Below are positions 28,208 through 36,722 of a stretch of DNA of 64,000 nt, piece by piece. Under the pieces are notes generated by a model that saw nothing but the letters and a program-made list of their open reading frames with translations, was not told where the DNA came from and ran no database searches. Source of the DNA: Erythrobacter cryptus DSM 12079 (GTDB taxonomy: Bacteria; Pseudomonadota; Alphaproteobacteria; Sphingomonadales; Sphingomonadaceae); contig NZ_AUHC01000010.1 of the NCBI RefSeq assembly GCF_000422985.1, forward strand, positions 62,001 through 126,000, given 5' to 3'. Positions within the stretch are counted from its first letter, which is position 1. Every line of letters begins with the position of its first letter. Position numbers and translations under genes: made by a program.

Positions 28208-28906
28208 ATGAGCCTCAACGAAACCATCCCCACGCTCGAAGGCGATGCCAGCTTCGGCGCCTATCTCGCCCGGCCCGAGGGCACGCCGCGCGCGGCGATC
28301 ATCGTCATTCAGGAGATCTTCGGGGTCAATCCCGGCATCCGCCGCAAGTGCGACAAGCTCGCCGCCGAGGGCTATCTCGCGCTCGCGCCCGATCTGTTCT
28401 GGCGGCTCCAGCCGGGTTTCGAGGCCGATCCCGATATCGAAAGCGAGTTCCAGACCGCGCTCGAGATGATGGGCCGCTTCGACCAGGATCTCGCCATCCG
28501 CGATATCGAGGCCTGCATCCACCATATCCGCCGCACGCTCGGCATCGCCAAGGTCGGCTGCGTCGGCTATTGCCTCGGCGGGAGGCTCGCCTTCCTCGCC
28601 GCGGCGCGCACCGATATTGATGCGAGCGTGGGCTATTACGGCGTCGGCATTGACGGGCTGCTGGGCGAAAAGCACGCCATCGCCAATCCGCTGATGCTGC
28701 ACATCCCCACCGCCGATGGCTTTGTTCCACGTGAAACACAGGCGGCGATGCACGCCGGGCTCGACGATCACCCCAAGGTGACGCTTTATGACTACGAGGG
28801 GCTCGATCACGGCTTTGCCACCGAGATGGGCAAGCGCCGGGTCGAGGAGGCGGCCCAGCTTGCCGACCGCCGCACCGCGGCCTTCTTCGCCGAGCATTTG
28901 GGATGA
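28208..28906 (+). CDS. Dienelactone hydrolase family protein
   Basis: A 232-residue alpha/beta hydrolase. The triad matches dienelactone hydrolase: C122 in GYCLGGR, D170 in TADGF and H201 in LDHGF. True dienelactone hydrolases act in chlorocatechol breakdown, but no such pathway is nearby, so the substrate is open. A GAGGAG ribosome site lies seven bases before the ATG. A parS site occupies codons 172-177, immediately after the catalytic aspartate. It overlaps the next gene by ATGA. Confidence 0.9.
   Translation: MSLNETIPTLEGDASFGAYLARPEGTPRAAIIVIQEIFGVNPGIRRKCDKLAAEGYLALAPDLFWRLQPGFEADPDIESEFQTALEMMGRFDQDLAIRDIEACIHHIRRTLGIAKVGCVGYCLGGRLAFLAAARTDIDASVGYYGVGIDGLLGEKHAIANPLMLHIPTADGFVPRETQAAMHAGLDDHPKVTLYDYEGLDHGFATEMGKRRVEEAAQLADRRTAAFFAEHLG
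28723..28738. other. parS: parS site 7 (TGTTCC variant)
   Basis: TGTTCCACGTGAAACA inside the dienelactone hydrolase gene, read as FVPRET. It has the same C at position 5 as site 6 and fits TGTTNCACGTGAAACA. It is the site nearest the proposed origin, about 4 kb away. Confidence 0.88.
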
Positions 28907-29298
28907 GCCGGGCGAACCTGGCGCGCTGGCACGCCTATATGGACGGCGGGTGCGATCCCGCCGTCCTTGCCGGTCTGCTGGCTGAAGACGCGGTGTTTCA
29001 CTCCCCGGTGGTGCACACCCCGCAGGCGGGAAAGGCACTGGTGATGGCCTATCTCCTCGCCGCCGCCAAAGTGCTGGGCAACGAGAGCTTCCGCTATGTC
29101 CGCGAGCTGGTGGACGGAAACGAGGCGATGCTCGAATTCGTCGCCGAGGTGGATGGCATCACCATCAACGGGGTTGATATCATTCGCTGGAACGAAGATG
29201 GAACAATCAGCGATTTCAAGGTGATGGTGCGGCCCTTGAAGGCCATCAACAAGGTCTGGGAGATGATGGCGGCGACGCTCGCCGCCACGCGCGCCTAG
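28903..29298 (+). CDS. NTF2/SnoaL-like small protein
   Basis: A 131-residue protein with the nuclear-transport-factor-2-like cone fold pattern: RWHAYMDGGCDPAVLAGLLAEDAVFHSP at the start and a long central sheet ending VDIIRWNEDGTISDFKVMV. Proteins of this fold are isomerases, hydrolases or ligand binders; no catalytic assignment is possible. The ATG overlaps the hydrolase stop, so the two are co-translated. The stop shares CTAG with the BLUF gene. Confidence 0.8.
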   Translation: MSRANLARWHAYMDGGCDPAVLAGLLAEDAVFHSPVVHTPQAGKALVMAYLLAAAKVLGNESFRYVRELVDGNEAMLEFVAEVDGITINGVDIIRWNEDGTISDFKVMVRPLKAINKVWEMMAATLAATRA

Positions 29299-29687
29299 TT
29301 CAGCACCGCGAAATTGACGATCATCTTGCGCACCTCCGGATCAAGCCCTGCCGGCAGGTCGCGCTCGAGCATCTCGCGGCGGTTCTCGATGCTCTCGGCG
29401 ATCAGCACCCGCTTCATCGCCCAGCCCGGGCAGGCGCGCGCGGCGATCGCGCGCTTGTCGAGCACCGAGACGCCGGCATGGCGCGGATCGGCGGTGATGA
29501 CCTCCATCAGCGCGGCGACCTCGGCCTCCTCGCCCTCGAGCAGCTGGAGGAAATTGCGCCCGTTGAACAGCAGCAGCCCGGTGATCCCGCGCGCCGGGTT
29601 GTTGCGCGCGCTGGTGGCAAGGATCGCGTCCACCTCCTCGCGCAGCAAGGTCGGCGCGGTGCTGATATAGAGATACTGGCTGAGCAC
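29295..29687 (-). CDS. BLUF-domain blue-light sensor
   Basis: A 130-residue protein that is almost only a BLUF domain binding FAD. The photoactive residues are present: Y7 (LYIS), N30 (RNNPARGITG), Q48 (NFLQLLEGE) and the semi-conserved W89 and M91 (GWAMK). DPRH at 67-70 is typical. Light shifts the hydrogen bonds around the flavin through the Tyr-Gln pair. No output domain is fused, so it must signal through a partner protein; none is evident beside it. It lies 55 bases downstream of the rho stop side. Confidence 0.92.
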   Translation of the reverse strand: MLSQYLYISTAPTLLREEVDAILATSARNNPARGITGLLLFNGRNFLQLLEGEEAEVAALMEVITADPRHAGVSVLDKRAIAARACPGWAMKRVLIAESIENRREMLERDLPAGLDPEVRKMIVNFAVLN

Positions 29688-29742
29688 TGTTCCCGTCCGT
29701 CACTTCCGCCCCGATCCCCCGGGCGCGTCGCCTTTGGCCTGC

Positions 29743-31008
29743 CTATTGGTTCATGGTGGCGAAGAAGTCCTCGTTGGTCTTGGAATCCTTCATCTTGTCG
29801 AGCAGGAACTCCATCGCATCTACGGTGCCCATCTGCATCAGGATGCGGCGCAGCACCCACATCTTGGAGAGGATATCCTTGCCCACGAGCAGCTCCTCCT
29901 TGCGGGTGCCCGACTTGCCGACATCGAGCGCCGGGAAGATGCGCTTGTCGGCGACCTTGCGATCGAGCACGATTTCGGAATTGCCGGTGCCCTTGAACTC
30001 CTCGAAGATCACCTCGTCCATGCGGCTGCCGGTGTCGATCAGCGCGGTGGCGATGATCGAGAGGCTGCCGCCCTCCTCGATGTTGCGCGCCGCGCCGAAG
30101 AAGCGCTTGGGCCGCTGCAGCGCATTGGCATCGACCCCGCCGGTGAGCACCTTGCCCGAGGAAGGCACCACGGTGTTGTAGGCGCGGCCCAGGCGGGTGA
30201 TCGAATCCAGGAGGATCACCACGTCGTGCTTGTGCTCGACGAGGCGCTTGGCCTTCTCGATCACCATCTCGGCCACCTGCACGTGGCGGTTGGCCGGCTC
30301 GTCGAAGGTCGAGGAGATCACCTCGCCCTTGACCGAGCGCTGCATGTCGGTGACTTCCTCGGGGCGTTCATCGACGAGGAGCACGATCAGGAACACCTCG
30401 GGGTGGTTGTCGGTGATCGCCTTGGCGATGTTCTGCAAGAGCACGGTCTTGCCGGTGCGCGGCGGGGCGACGATCAGCGCGCGCTGGCCCTTGCCTTGGG
30501 GCGCGATGATGTCGATCACCCGCGCGCTCTTGTCCTTGACCGTGGGATCGAGCGTGTCGAGCCGCAGCTTCTCGTTGGGATAAAGCGGGGTGAGGTTGTC
30601 GAAATTGGTGCGCAGGCGCAGCGCCTCGGGATCGTCAAAATTGACCTTAACGAGGCTGGTGAGGGCAAAATAGCGCTCGCCATCGCGCGGGGCGCGGATC
30701 TCGCCCTCCACCGTATCGCCGGTGCGCAAGCCCCATTTGCGCACCTGATTGGGCGAGACATAGATGTCATCCGGCCCGGCCAGGTAATTGGCCTCGGGCG
30801 AGCGCAGGAAGCCGAAGCCATCCTGCAGCACCTCGATCGTGCCGATGCCCATGATCGGCTCGTCATAATCCTCATCCTCGGCCAGTTCGCGCAGGATCGA
30901 GAACAACAGGTCCTGCCGCCGCATGGTCGAGGCGCCCTCGACGCCCAGTTCTTCGGCCATGGCCACCAGCTCGGCCGGGGTCTTTCGCTTGAGGTCTTTA
31001 AGGTGCAT
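29743..31008 (-). CDS. rho: Transcription termination factor Rho
   Basis: A 421-residue hexameric RNA helicase that ends transcription at unstructured C-rich RNA. It starts [21 protein letters not shown] (Rho N domain), has the RNA-binding cold-shock-like domain at about 50-120 ([13 protein letters not shown]) and the ATPase with [12 protein letters not shown] near residue 177 and [13 protein letters not shown] near 213. Length is normal. A 203-base leader with a hairpin lies upstream. Confidence 0.98.
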   Translation of the reverse strand: MHLKDLKRKTPAELVAMAEELGVEGASTMRRQDLLFSILRELAEDEDYDEPIMGIGTIEVLQDGFGFLRSPEANYLAGPDDIYVSPNQVRKWGLRTGDTVEGEIRAPRDGERYFALTSLVKVNFDDPEALRLRTNFDNLTPLYPNEKLRLDTLDPTVKDKSARVIDIIAPQGKGQRALIVAPPRTGKTVLLQNIAKAITDNHPEVFLIVLLVDERPEEVTDMQRSVKGEVISSTFDEPANRHVQVAEMVIEKAKRLVEHKHDVVILLDSITRLGRAYNTVVPSSGKVLTGGVDANALQRPKRFFGAARNIEEGGSLSIIATALIDTGSRMDEVIFEEFKGTGNSEIVLDRKVADKRIFPALDVGKSGTRKEELLVGKDILSKMWVLRRILMQMGTVDAMEFLLDKMKDSKTNEDFFATMNQ

Positions 31009-31050
31009 CTTCGTGGTGTTCCGATGGGTTTGGGCTTGGCCGGGTGGTCA

Positions 31051-31073
31051 GTGCCTCTGCCGGGCAGAGGTGC
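31051..31073 (-). promoter_or_regulatory. Inverted repeat in the rho leader
   Basis: CCTCTGCC (31054-31061) and GGCAGAGG (31063-31070) are perfect inverted arms around a single G, and the flanks can extend the RNA stem with G-U pairs. It lies 43 bases upstream of the rho start in a 203-base gap after hemJ. No T run follows. rho is often autoregulated through its leader, so a role there is possible but not shown. Confidence 0.35.
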
Positions 31074-31211
31074 CCCGGTGGGAGATGGGGCTGGGCTTGG
31101 AGAAAGCAGACCTGCCAAAGCCGCAAGGCGCGCTTTGGCAACCGGAAAAGACACCTTGGCGCATAGGCCCGGGCGCGCCCAAGGTCAATCGCGCAAATGC
31201 GCGCGCCGGGC

Positions 31212-31655
31212 CTAGAGGGGCTTCAAGTAAACCAGCACCACCACGAGCACCAGGATCAGCCCCGGCACCTCGCCGATCATGCGCAGCTGCTTTTCGCTGA
31301 GCGGACGCGCGCCGCGCGCCATCTTTTTGGTCTGCGCCACCAGCCAGCCGTGAAAGCCGGTGAGCGCCAGCACCAGGGTGAGCTTGGCGTGCAGCCACCC
31401 GTCGCTAAGCCAGCCCCCGGCATAGGCGAGGCTCAGCCCCAGCACCCAGACGATGATGAGGCTGGGCGTGAGGATGATCTTCCTGAGCTTGCCCATGCGC
31501 TCGGCCCACTTGGCCTCGCCCGGCGAGCCCGGCGCATGATCGAGCATGTAGATGCACTGGCGCGGCAGCATGAACAGGCCGGCGAGCCAGAACACCATGA
31601 AGATCACGTGCCCGGCCTTGAGGAAGAGATAGATCGAGGACAGGGTTTCCTGCAT
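31212..31655 (-). CDS. hemJ: Protoporphyrinogen IX oxidase HemJ
   Basis: A 147-residue membrane protein with four hydrophobic helices. LKAGHVIFMVFWLAGLFMLPR near the N-terminus holds the conserved histidine (H16) and WLHAKL holds the conserved lysine (K91) of the HemJ/UPF0093 family. HemJ carries out the six-electron oxidation of protoporphyrinogen IX in bacteria lacking HemG or HemY. Position four bases after hemE supports this over a CopD-type copper protein. Confidence 0.88.
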   Translation of the reverse strand: MQETLSSIYLFLKAGHVIFMVFWLAGLFMLPRQCIYMLDHAPGSPGEAKWAERMGKLRKIILTPSLIIVWVLGLSLAYAGGWLSDGWLHAKLTLVLALTGFHGWLVAQTKKMARGARPLSEKQLRMIGEVPGLILVLVVVLVYLKPL

Positions 31656-31659
31656 CTTT

Positions 31660-32676
31660 TCAGCCCCTCACCACGCCCAGCAGCGCCTCGACATGGGCGA
31701 TCGGGGTGTGCTGGCCGATCCCGTGCCCGAGGTTGAAGACATGGGGCCGCCCGGCAAAGGCGGCGATGATCGCGCGCGCCCGCGCGGCGAGCGCCGGCCC
31801 CCCGGCCTCGAGCAGCAGTGGATCGAGATTGCCCTGCACCGGCATGCCTTCGGGCAGGCTCGCATGCGCCCAGGCCGGATCGAGCGTCTCGTCCAGCCCC
31901 ACCGCATCCACCCCGGTCTCGCGCGCATAGGCAGGCAGCTTGGCCCCTGCGCCCTTGGGAAAGCCGATCACCGGCACCTCCGGGTGGCGCGCCTTGACCG
32001 CGGCGGTGATCGCGGCATTGGGGGCGATCACCCATCTTTCAAACTCGTCGGGGGCAAGGCTGCCCGCCCACGAATCGAACAGCTGCACCGCCTCGGCCCC
32101 GGCTTCGATCTGGCCGCTAAGGTATGTCACCGTCACCGCGATGATGGCATCGATGATCGCCTGCATCCGCGCCGGATCGCGATAGGCGAGAAGGCGCGCC
32201 GGGCCTTGGTCCTTCGCGCCTTCGCCCGCGATCATGTAGGTCGCCACGGTCCAGGGGCTGCCGGCAAAGCCCAGCATCGTCACCTCGGGCCCCAGCTGCG
32301 CGCGGGTGCGGCGCACCGTCTCATAGACCGGATCGAAGCGCGCAGGCGCCGGGGTGAAGTGATCGAGATCAACCTCAAGCAGCGTGGGCGAAAGCTGCGG
32401 GCCTTCCCCAGCGGTGAAGGCAAGGCCCTGGCCCATGGCATGGGGCACGATCAGGATGTCGGCAAACAGGATTGCCCCGTCAAACCCGAAACGGCGGATC
32501 GGCTGGAGCGTGATTTCGGCCGCCGCCGCGCTGTCATAGACCAGTTCGAGAAACCCGCCCTTCTCGGCGCGCAGGGCGCGGTATTCGGGCAGGTAGCGCC
32601 CCGCCTGGCGCATCAGCCAGATGGGCGGACGGGGCTGACGCTCACCCTTGAGCGTGGCAAGAAGCGGACCGGGCAT
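31660..32676 (-). CDS. hemE: Uroporphyrinogen decarboxylase
   Basis: A 338-residue cytoplasmic enzyme that removes four carboxyl groups from uroporphyrinogen III. The signature PPIWLMRQAGRYLPEYR (residues 16-32) is at the N-terminus and GFAGSPWTVATYM near 145. An AAGGAG ribosome site precedes the ATG, and a TACAAT -10-like hexamer lies at 32706-32711 on this strand inside the AT-rich part of the proposed origin. hemE-hemJ form an operon transcribed away from the origin. Confidence 0.97.
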   Translation of the reverse strand: MPGPLLATLKGERQPRPPIWLMRQAGRYLPEYRALRAEKGGFLELVYDSAAAAEITLQPIRRFGFDGAILFADILIVPHAMGQGLAFTAGEGPQLSPTLLEVDLDHFTPAPARFDPVYETVRRTRAQLGPEVTMLGFAGSPWTVATYMIAGEGAKDQGPARLLAYRDPARMQAIIDAIIAVTVTYLSGQIEAGAEAVQLFDSWAGSLAPDEFERWVIAPNAAITAAVKARHPEVPVIGFPKGAGAKLPAYARETGVDAVGLDETLDPAWAHASLPEGMPVQGNLDPLLLEAGGPALAARARAIIAAFAGRPHVFNLGHGIGQHTPIAHVEALLGVVRG

Positions 32677-33008
32677 GGCTCTCCTTAGATCAAATCAAAT
32701 CAGATTGTAAAAGGAGGGATGAAGGGAAGTTGGCCTGTGGATTGCGGGAATTGCCGGAGCTTGCACCGCCCCGCCCCGCCCGGCCTCCCGCTCCCGATCG
32801 CTCGCGACTCTGCGCGCCGCGGTGGTCAAGCAGAGTTTATCCCCGCTCTTCCCAGCCTGTCGAAAGCGCGCCCGGCCTGTGTGCAAGGCCCGAGAGAAAT
32901 GAGCGGGCAGCGGGGAGGAAAATCGCTCCCCCGCTTGTGAGACCGGCCCTCCCGTGGTTTATGCCGCCATCTGTCCACAGGCCCGCACGGGGCAAAAGCC
33001 GGCCCGCG
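32677..33008. other. oriC: Probable chromosomal replication origin (oriC)
   Basis: This 332-base non-coding gap lies between hemE and the DUF299 kinase gene, exactly where the Caulobacter and Rickettsia origins lie. Seen: an AT-rich stretch 32684-32712 containing ATCAA ATCAA ATCAG tandem pentamers; three sites matching the DnaA box TTATCCACA at 7 of 9 bases (32736-32744 reverse, 32837-32845, 32971-32979); and a GANTC methylation site at 32806. No perfect DnaA box is present. Genes on both sides are transcribed outward, and the parS cluster is 4-9 kb away. hemE promoter elements overlap the AT-rich part. Confidence 0.75.
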
Positions 33009-33854
33009 ATGAACCCGCTCAATCTCCACCTCGTATCCGATTCGACCGGCGAGACGCTGGAGATGATCGCCAAGGCCGCGCTCGCCCAGTTCGACAATCC
33101 CACCGTGGCCCGCCATTTCTGGCCGATGGTGCGCTCGCTCCAGCATCTTGACCGGATCGTGCCCGAGCTTGCCGCCCATCCGGGCCTGGTGCTCTACACC
33201 CTCGTCAATCCCGAGACCCGCCAGCGGCTCGAGGACCATTGCCGCCACCTCGGCCTGCCCGCGGTGGCGGTGCTCGATCAGGTCACCGCCGCGCTCGAGG
33301 CCCAGCTCGGCCAGGAGGCCCGCGGCCGGTCCGGGCGCCAGCACATGATGGACGAGAGCTATTTCAGGCGGGTCGAGGCGATCCAATACACCATCGCCCA
33401 TAATGACGGCCTGGGCCACGAGGACTGGGAGGAGGCCGATGTGCTGCTGGTGGGGGTGTCGCGCTCGTCCAAGACCCCAACCAGCATCTATCTGGCCAAT
33501 CGCGGCTACAAGGTGGCCAATCTGCCGCTGGTGATCGAAAGCCCGCCCCCGCCGGCGCTGTTCGGCCTGCGCCGCCCGCTGGTGGTGGGGCTGACCACCA
33601 CCCCCGAACGCCTGATCCAGATCCGCCGCAACCGGCTCCTCTCGCTCAACGAGGCGACCGAGACCGCCTATGTCGATAATGAGCGGGTGCGCGCCGAGCT
33701 GCAATTTGCCCGGCGCATGTTTGCCGATCATGGCTGGCCGGTGATCGATGTCACCCGCCGCTCGATCGAGGAGACCGCCGCGGCGGTGATCCGCCTGCTG
33801 CAGGAACGCGCGCGCCGGGGCGAGGGCGAGCCCGGCGCCGGGGGGATCCTGTGA
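33009..33854 (+). CDS. PEP synthase / pyruvate phosphate dikinase regulatory protein (DUF299)
   Basis: A 281-residue bifunctional ADP-dependent kinase and Pi-dependent pyrophosphorylase that switches PEP synthase or pyruvate phosphate dikinase off and on. It begins NLHLVSDSTGETLE; the P-loop is GVSRSSKTPTS near residue 147, followed by YLANRGYKVANLPLV. The ATG at 33009 has no strong ribosome site but is where the conserved domain begins. It is the first gene right of the origin and overlaps maf by GTGA. Confidence 0.93.
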   Translation: MNPLNLHLVSDSTGETLEMIAKAALAQFDNPTVARHFWPMVRSLQHLDRIVPELAAHPGLVLYTLVNPETRQRLEDHCRHLGLPAVAVLDQVTAALEAQLGQEARGRSGRQHMMDESYFRRVEAIQYTIAHNDGLGHEDWEEADVLLVGVSRSSKTPTSIYLANRGYKVANLPLVIESPPPPALFGLRRPLVVGLTTTPERLIQIRRNRLLSLNEATETAYVDNERVRAELQFARRMFADHGWPVIDVTRRSIEETAAAVIRLLQERARRGEGEPGAGGIL

Positions 33855-34447
33855 GCGCGGCGCGGCTGATCCTGGCGAGCGCCAGCGCCTCGCGCCGCGC
33901 GATGCTTCAAGCCGCCGGGGTGGCGCACGAAGCCATCCCCGCCGCGATCGACGAGCGCGCGTGCGAGGCCCGGCTCGGCGCCGCGCCGCCCGCGGAGGTC
34001 GCGCTCGCCCTTGCCGAGGCCAAGGCCGCCGCCATCAGCGCCGCGCACCCGGGCGCGCTGGTGCTGGGAAGCGATTCGCTGGTGGTGTGCAAGCACCGGC
34101 GCTTCGACAAGCCCAAAAGCCGCGCGGAGGCCGCGGAGCACCTGCGCTTCTTTGCGGGCGCAGTGATGGAGCTGCATTCTTCCGCCGCGCTGGTGAAGGA
34201 CGGGGTGTGCATCTGGCGCCATGCCAGCCTTGCGCGGCTCCATGTGCGGCCCTTGTCCGAGGCCTTCATCGAAGATTACCTCGCGCGCGAATGGCCCGCG
34301 ATCGGCCAGACCGTCGGGGCCTTCCGCATCGAGGGGCCGGGGGTGCAATTGTTCAGCCGCATCGAGGGCGATCACTTCACCGTGCTCGGCATGCCGCTCA
34401 TCGCCGTGCTCGAGGCGCTGCGCGAGGAAGGGGTCTTGCTCGCATGA
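33851..34447 (+). CDS. maf: Maf-type nucleotide pyrophosphatase
   Basis: A 198-residue house-cleaning enzyme that hydrolyses non-canonical nucleoside triphosphates. LILASASASRRAML is the N-terminal signature and VLGSDSLVV the catalytic aspartate region near residue 76; GAFRIEGPGVQLF is the C-terminal motif. Start is GTG overlapping the previous TGA; its own stop overlaps the aroE ATG. Confidence 0.93.
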   Translation: MSAARLILASASASRRAMLQAAGVAHEAIPAAIDERACEARLGAAPPAEVALALAEAKAAAISAAHPGALVLGSDSLVVCKHRRFDKPKSRAEAAEHLRFFAGAVMELHSSAALVKDGVCIWRHASLARLHVRPLSEAFIEDYLAREWPAIGQTVGAFRIEGPGVQLFSRIEGDHFTVLGMPLIAVLEALREEGVLLA

Positions 34448-35301
34448 CCCGTCCCTATGCCGAGGTGATCGGCGATCCCATCGCCCAGTCCAAGTCCCCC
34501 GCGATCCACGGCTTCTGGCTCGACAAGCTCGGGATCGAAGCGGATTACCGCGCCTGCCATGTCCGCCCGGATGAACTGGCTGCCTATCTCGCCGCGCGCC
34601 GCGCCGATCCGCTCTGGCGCGGCTGCAATGTCACCATGCCGCACAAGCAGGCGGTGATCGGCCTCATCGACGAAGTTGCCCCGCCCGCCGATGTGATCGG
34701 CGCGGTCAACACCATCGTGCCCGCGGGCGACGGGCGGCTGATCGGCACCAACACCGATGCGGCGGGCTTTCTCGAGCCGCTCGCGCACGCGCTGGCCCAA
34801 ACGCACCTGTTTCGCATGGCGCGGATCATCGGCACCGGCGGGGCGGCGCGGGCGATCATCACCGCGCTGGGGCAGCAAGGCTTCACTCTGGTGGTGGCGG
34901 GCCGCGATCCGGCCAAGGCGCGCGCCCTGCTCGATGAACTTGCGCCCACGGGCGAACACCACGCCATCGACCTTGCCCATTTTGCCGCGCCCACCGATTT
35001 TGCCTTCGATGACCGCGCGGGCATCCTCGATCTCGTGGTCAATGCCTCCAGCCTCGGGATGACCGGCCAGCCCCCGCTTGCCTTCGACTGGAGCCACGCG
35101 CCCCCCGGCGCGATTGCCTATGACATCGTCACCGCCCCGCGCGATACGCACTTCCTCAAGGCCGCGCGCGCGGGCGGGCACCCGACGATCGACGGCCTCG
35201 CCATGCTGATCGGGCAGGCCGCGATTGCCTTTGAACGCTTCTTCGGCGCGGCCCCACCGCGCCAGCACGACCACCAGTTGCGCGCGATCCTGAGCCAATG
35301 A
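34444..35301 (+). CDS. aroE: Shikimate dehydrogenase
   Basis: A 285-residue NADPH enzyme of aromatic amino acid synthesis. GDPIAQSKSPAIHGFW binds shikimate, K68 in NVTMPHKQA is the catalytic lysine, TNTDAAGF supplies the aspartate and GTGGAARAII near residue 137 is the nucleotide loop. It overlaps maf and coaE by ATGA on both sides. Confidence 0.96.
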   Translation: MTRPYAEVIGDPIAQSKSPAIHGFWLDKLGIEADYRACHVRPDELAAYLAARRADPLWRGCNVTMPHKQAVIGLIDEVAPPADVIGAVNTIVPAGDGRLIGTNTDAAGFLEPLAHALAQTHLFRMARIIGTGGAARAIITALGQQGFTLVVAGRDPAKARALLDELAPTGEHHAIDLAHFAAPTDFAFDDRAGILDLVVNASSLGMTGQPPLAFDWSHAPPGAIAYDIVTAPRDTHFLKAARAGGHPTIDGLAMLIGQAAIAFERFFGAAPPRQHDHQLRAILSQ

Positions 35302-35891
35302 CCAGACCTCTCATCATCGGCCTGACCGGCTCCATCGGCATGGGCAAATCCACCGTTGCAGGCATGTTTGCCGAGGCCGGCATTCCGGTGTTCGACGCCG
35401 ATGCCGAGGTGCGCGCGATGCAGGGACCGGGGGGCGAACTTGTGCCCGCGATCGAGGCTGCCTTTCCCGGATCGACCGGGCCGCAAGGCGTCAACCGCGA
35501 GAAGCTCGGCGCCGAGGTCTTTGCCGACAAGGCCGCGCTCGCCCGGCTCGAGGCGATCGTCCACCCGGCGGTCGCCGCCCGGCGCGCCGCCTTTCTCGCG
35601 CGCCACGCCGACAAGCCGGCGGTGGTGTTCGACATCCCCCTGCTGTTCGAGCGCGGCGGGGATGCGGCGGTCGACCTTGTCGTCGTCGTCTCCGCGCCGG
35701 CCGAGGTGCAGCGCGCAAGGGTGCTTGCTCGCCCGGGGATGACGCCTCAGAAGCTCGATCACATCCTCTCGCTGCAATTGCCCGATGCCGAAAAGCGCGC
35801 CCGTGCGCACCATGTGATCGACACCGGCACCAGCCTCGAGGCGACCCGCGCCGCGGTCGCCGCGCTGATCGCCGCGCTGCCCGCGCCCTAG
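35298..35891 (+). CDS. coaE: Dephospho-CoA kinase
   Basis: A 197-residue P-loop kinase catalysing the last step of coenzyme A synthesis. GLTGSIGMGKST (residues 8-19) is the P-loop, VFDADAEV carries the catalytic aspartate and IVHPAVAARR is typical. It overlaps aroE by four bases. Confidence 0.96.
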   Translation: MTRPLIIGLTGSIGMGKSTVAGMFAEAGIPVFDADAEVRAMQGPGGELVPAIEAAFPGSTGPQGVNREKLGAEVFADKAALARLEAIVHPAVAARRAAFLARHADKPAVVFDIPLLFERGGDAAVDLVVVVSAPAEVQRARVLARPGMTPQKLDHILSLQLPDAEKRARAHHVIDTGTSLEATRAAVAALIAALPAP

Positions 35892-35940
35892 CTGCACGCA
35901 GCGCTTGCAAGCCGCCGCACATGGGAGGATAGTGGCGAGA

Positions 35941-36657
35941 ATGCGGGAAGTGATCTTCGATACCGAAACCACCGGGCTTGATCCGCGCAATGGTGATCGC
36001 ATGGTGGAGATCGGCTGCATCGAGATGATCGACCGGGTCGAGACGGGGCGCACCTTCCACGCCTATTTCAACCCCGAGCGCGACATGCCCGCCGAGGCCG
36101 AACGGGTGCACGGGCTTTCGAGCGCCTTTCTGGCCACCAAGCCGCGCTTTGCCGAGGTGGCCGAGGAATTGCTCGCCTTTCTCGGCGATGCGCCGCTGGT
36201 GGCGCACAACGCCGGCTTCGATTTCGGCTTTCTCAATGCCGAGCTGGAACGCGCGGGCCATGCCCCGATCGCGCTTGAACGCATGGTCGATACCGTGGCG
36301 CTGGCCCGGCGCAAGCACCCCGGGGCCAAGCTCAGCCTCGATGCGCTGTGCACGCGCTACGGGATCGATCGCAGCCACCGGGTCAAGCACGGGGCGCTGC
36401 TCGATGCCGAACTGCTCGCTCAGGTCTATGTCGAACTGACCGGCGGGCGCCAGATCGGCCTTGGCCTTGCCGAGACCGTGGTGAGCGCCAGCATCACCGC
36501 GCTCAGCCCCCATTCCACCAGCGGCAACGCGCCCTGGCATCGCCCCCCCGGCGATCGCCCGGTGCGCCCGCCGCGTCCGCACGTTGCCAGCCCGGAGGAG
36601 CTGGAACGCCACGCCGCCTTCATCGCCGGGATCGAGAACGCGCTCTGGACCCGCTGA
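35941..36657 (+). CDS. dnaQ: DNA polymerase III epsilon subunit (proofreading exonuclease)
   Basis: A 238-residue 3'-5' exonuclease. FDTETTGLD (D7, E9) is ExoI, HNAGFDFGFLN ExoII and HGALLDAELLA (H, D) ExoIII. The C-terminal 50 residues are a Pro-rich linker for binding the alpha subunit. The ATG at 35941 directly precedes the conserved strand. It follows coaE by 49 bases, the Caulobacter-like order. Confidence 0.96.
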   Translation: MREVIFDTETTGLDPRNGDRMVEIGCIEMIDRVETGRTFHAYFNPERDMPAEAERVHGLSSAFLATKPRFAEVAEELLAFLGDAPLVAHNAGFDFGFLNAELERAGHAPIALERMVDTVALARRKHPGAKLSLDALCTRYGIDRSHRVKHGALLDAELLAQVYVELTGGRQIGLGLAETVVSASITALSPHSTSGNAPWHRPPGDRPVRPPRPHVASPEELERHAAFIAGIENALWTR

Positions 36658-36722
36658 CGCCTGGGGCGGCTGCCCAAACTCATCCGGAAATCCTCAACCT
36701 TGGACGGGAGGACTGAACGATC

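Noticed and set aside
23941-28738. Recurring peptide MFHVKH/VSRET treated as a protein motif
   Set aside because: It is simply the translation of the parS DNA palindrome in different frames.
31212-31655. CopD-type copper export protein as the identity of the hemE neighbour
   Set aside because: The H16/K91 pattern, length and hemE adjacency fit HemJ better.
32677-33008. Perfect DnaA boxes in the origin region
   Set aside because: I looked on both strands for TTATCCACA and found only 7-of-9 matches.
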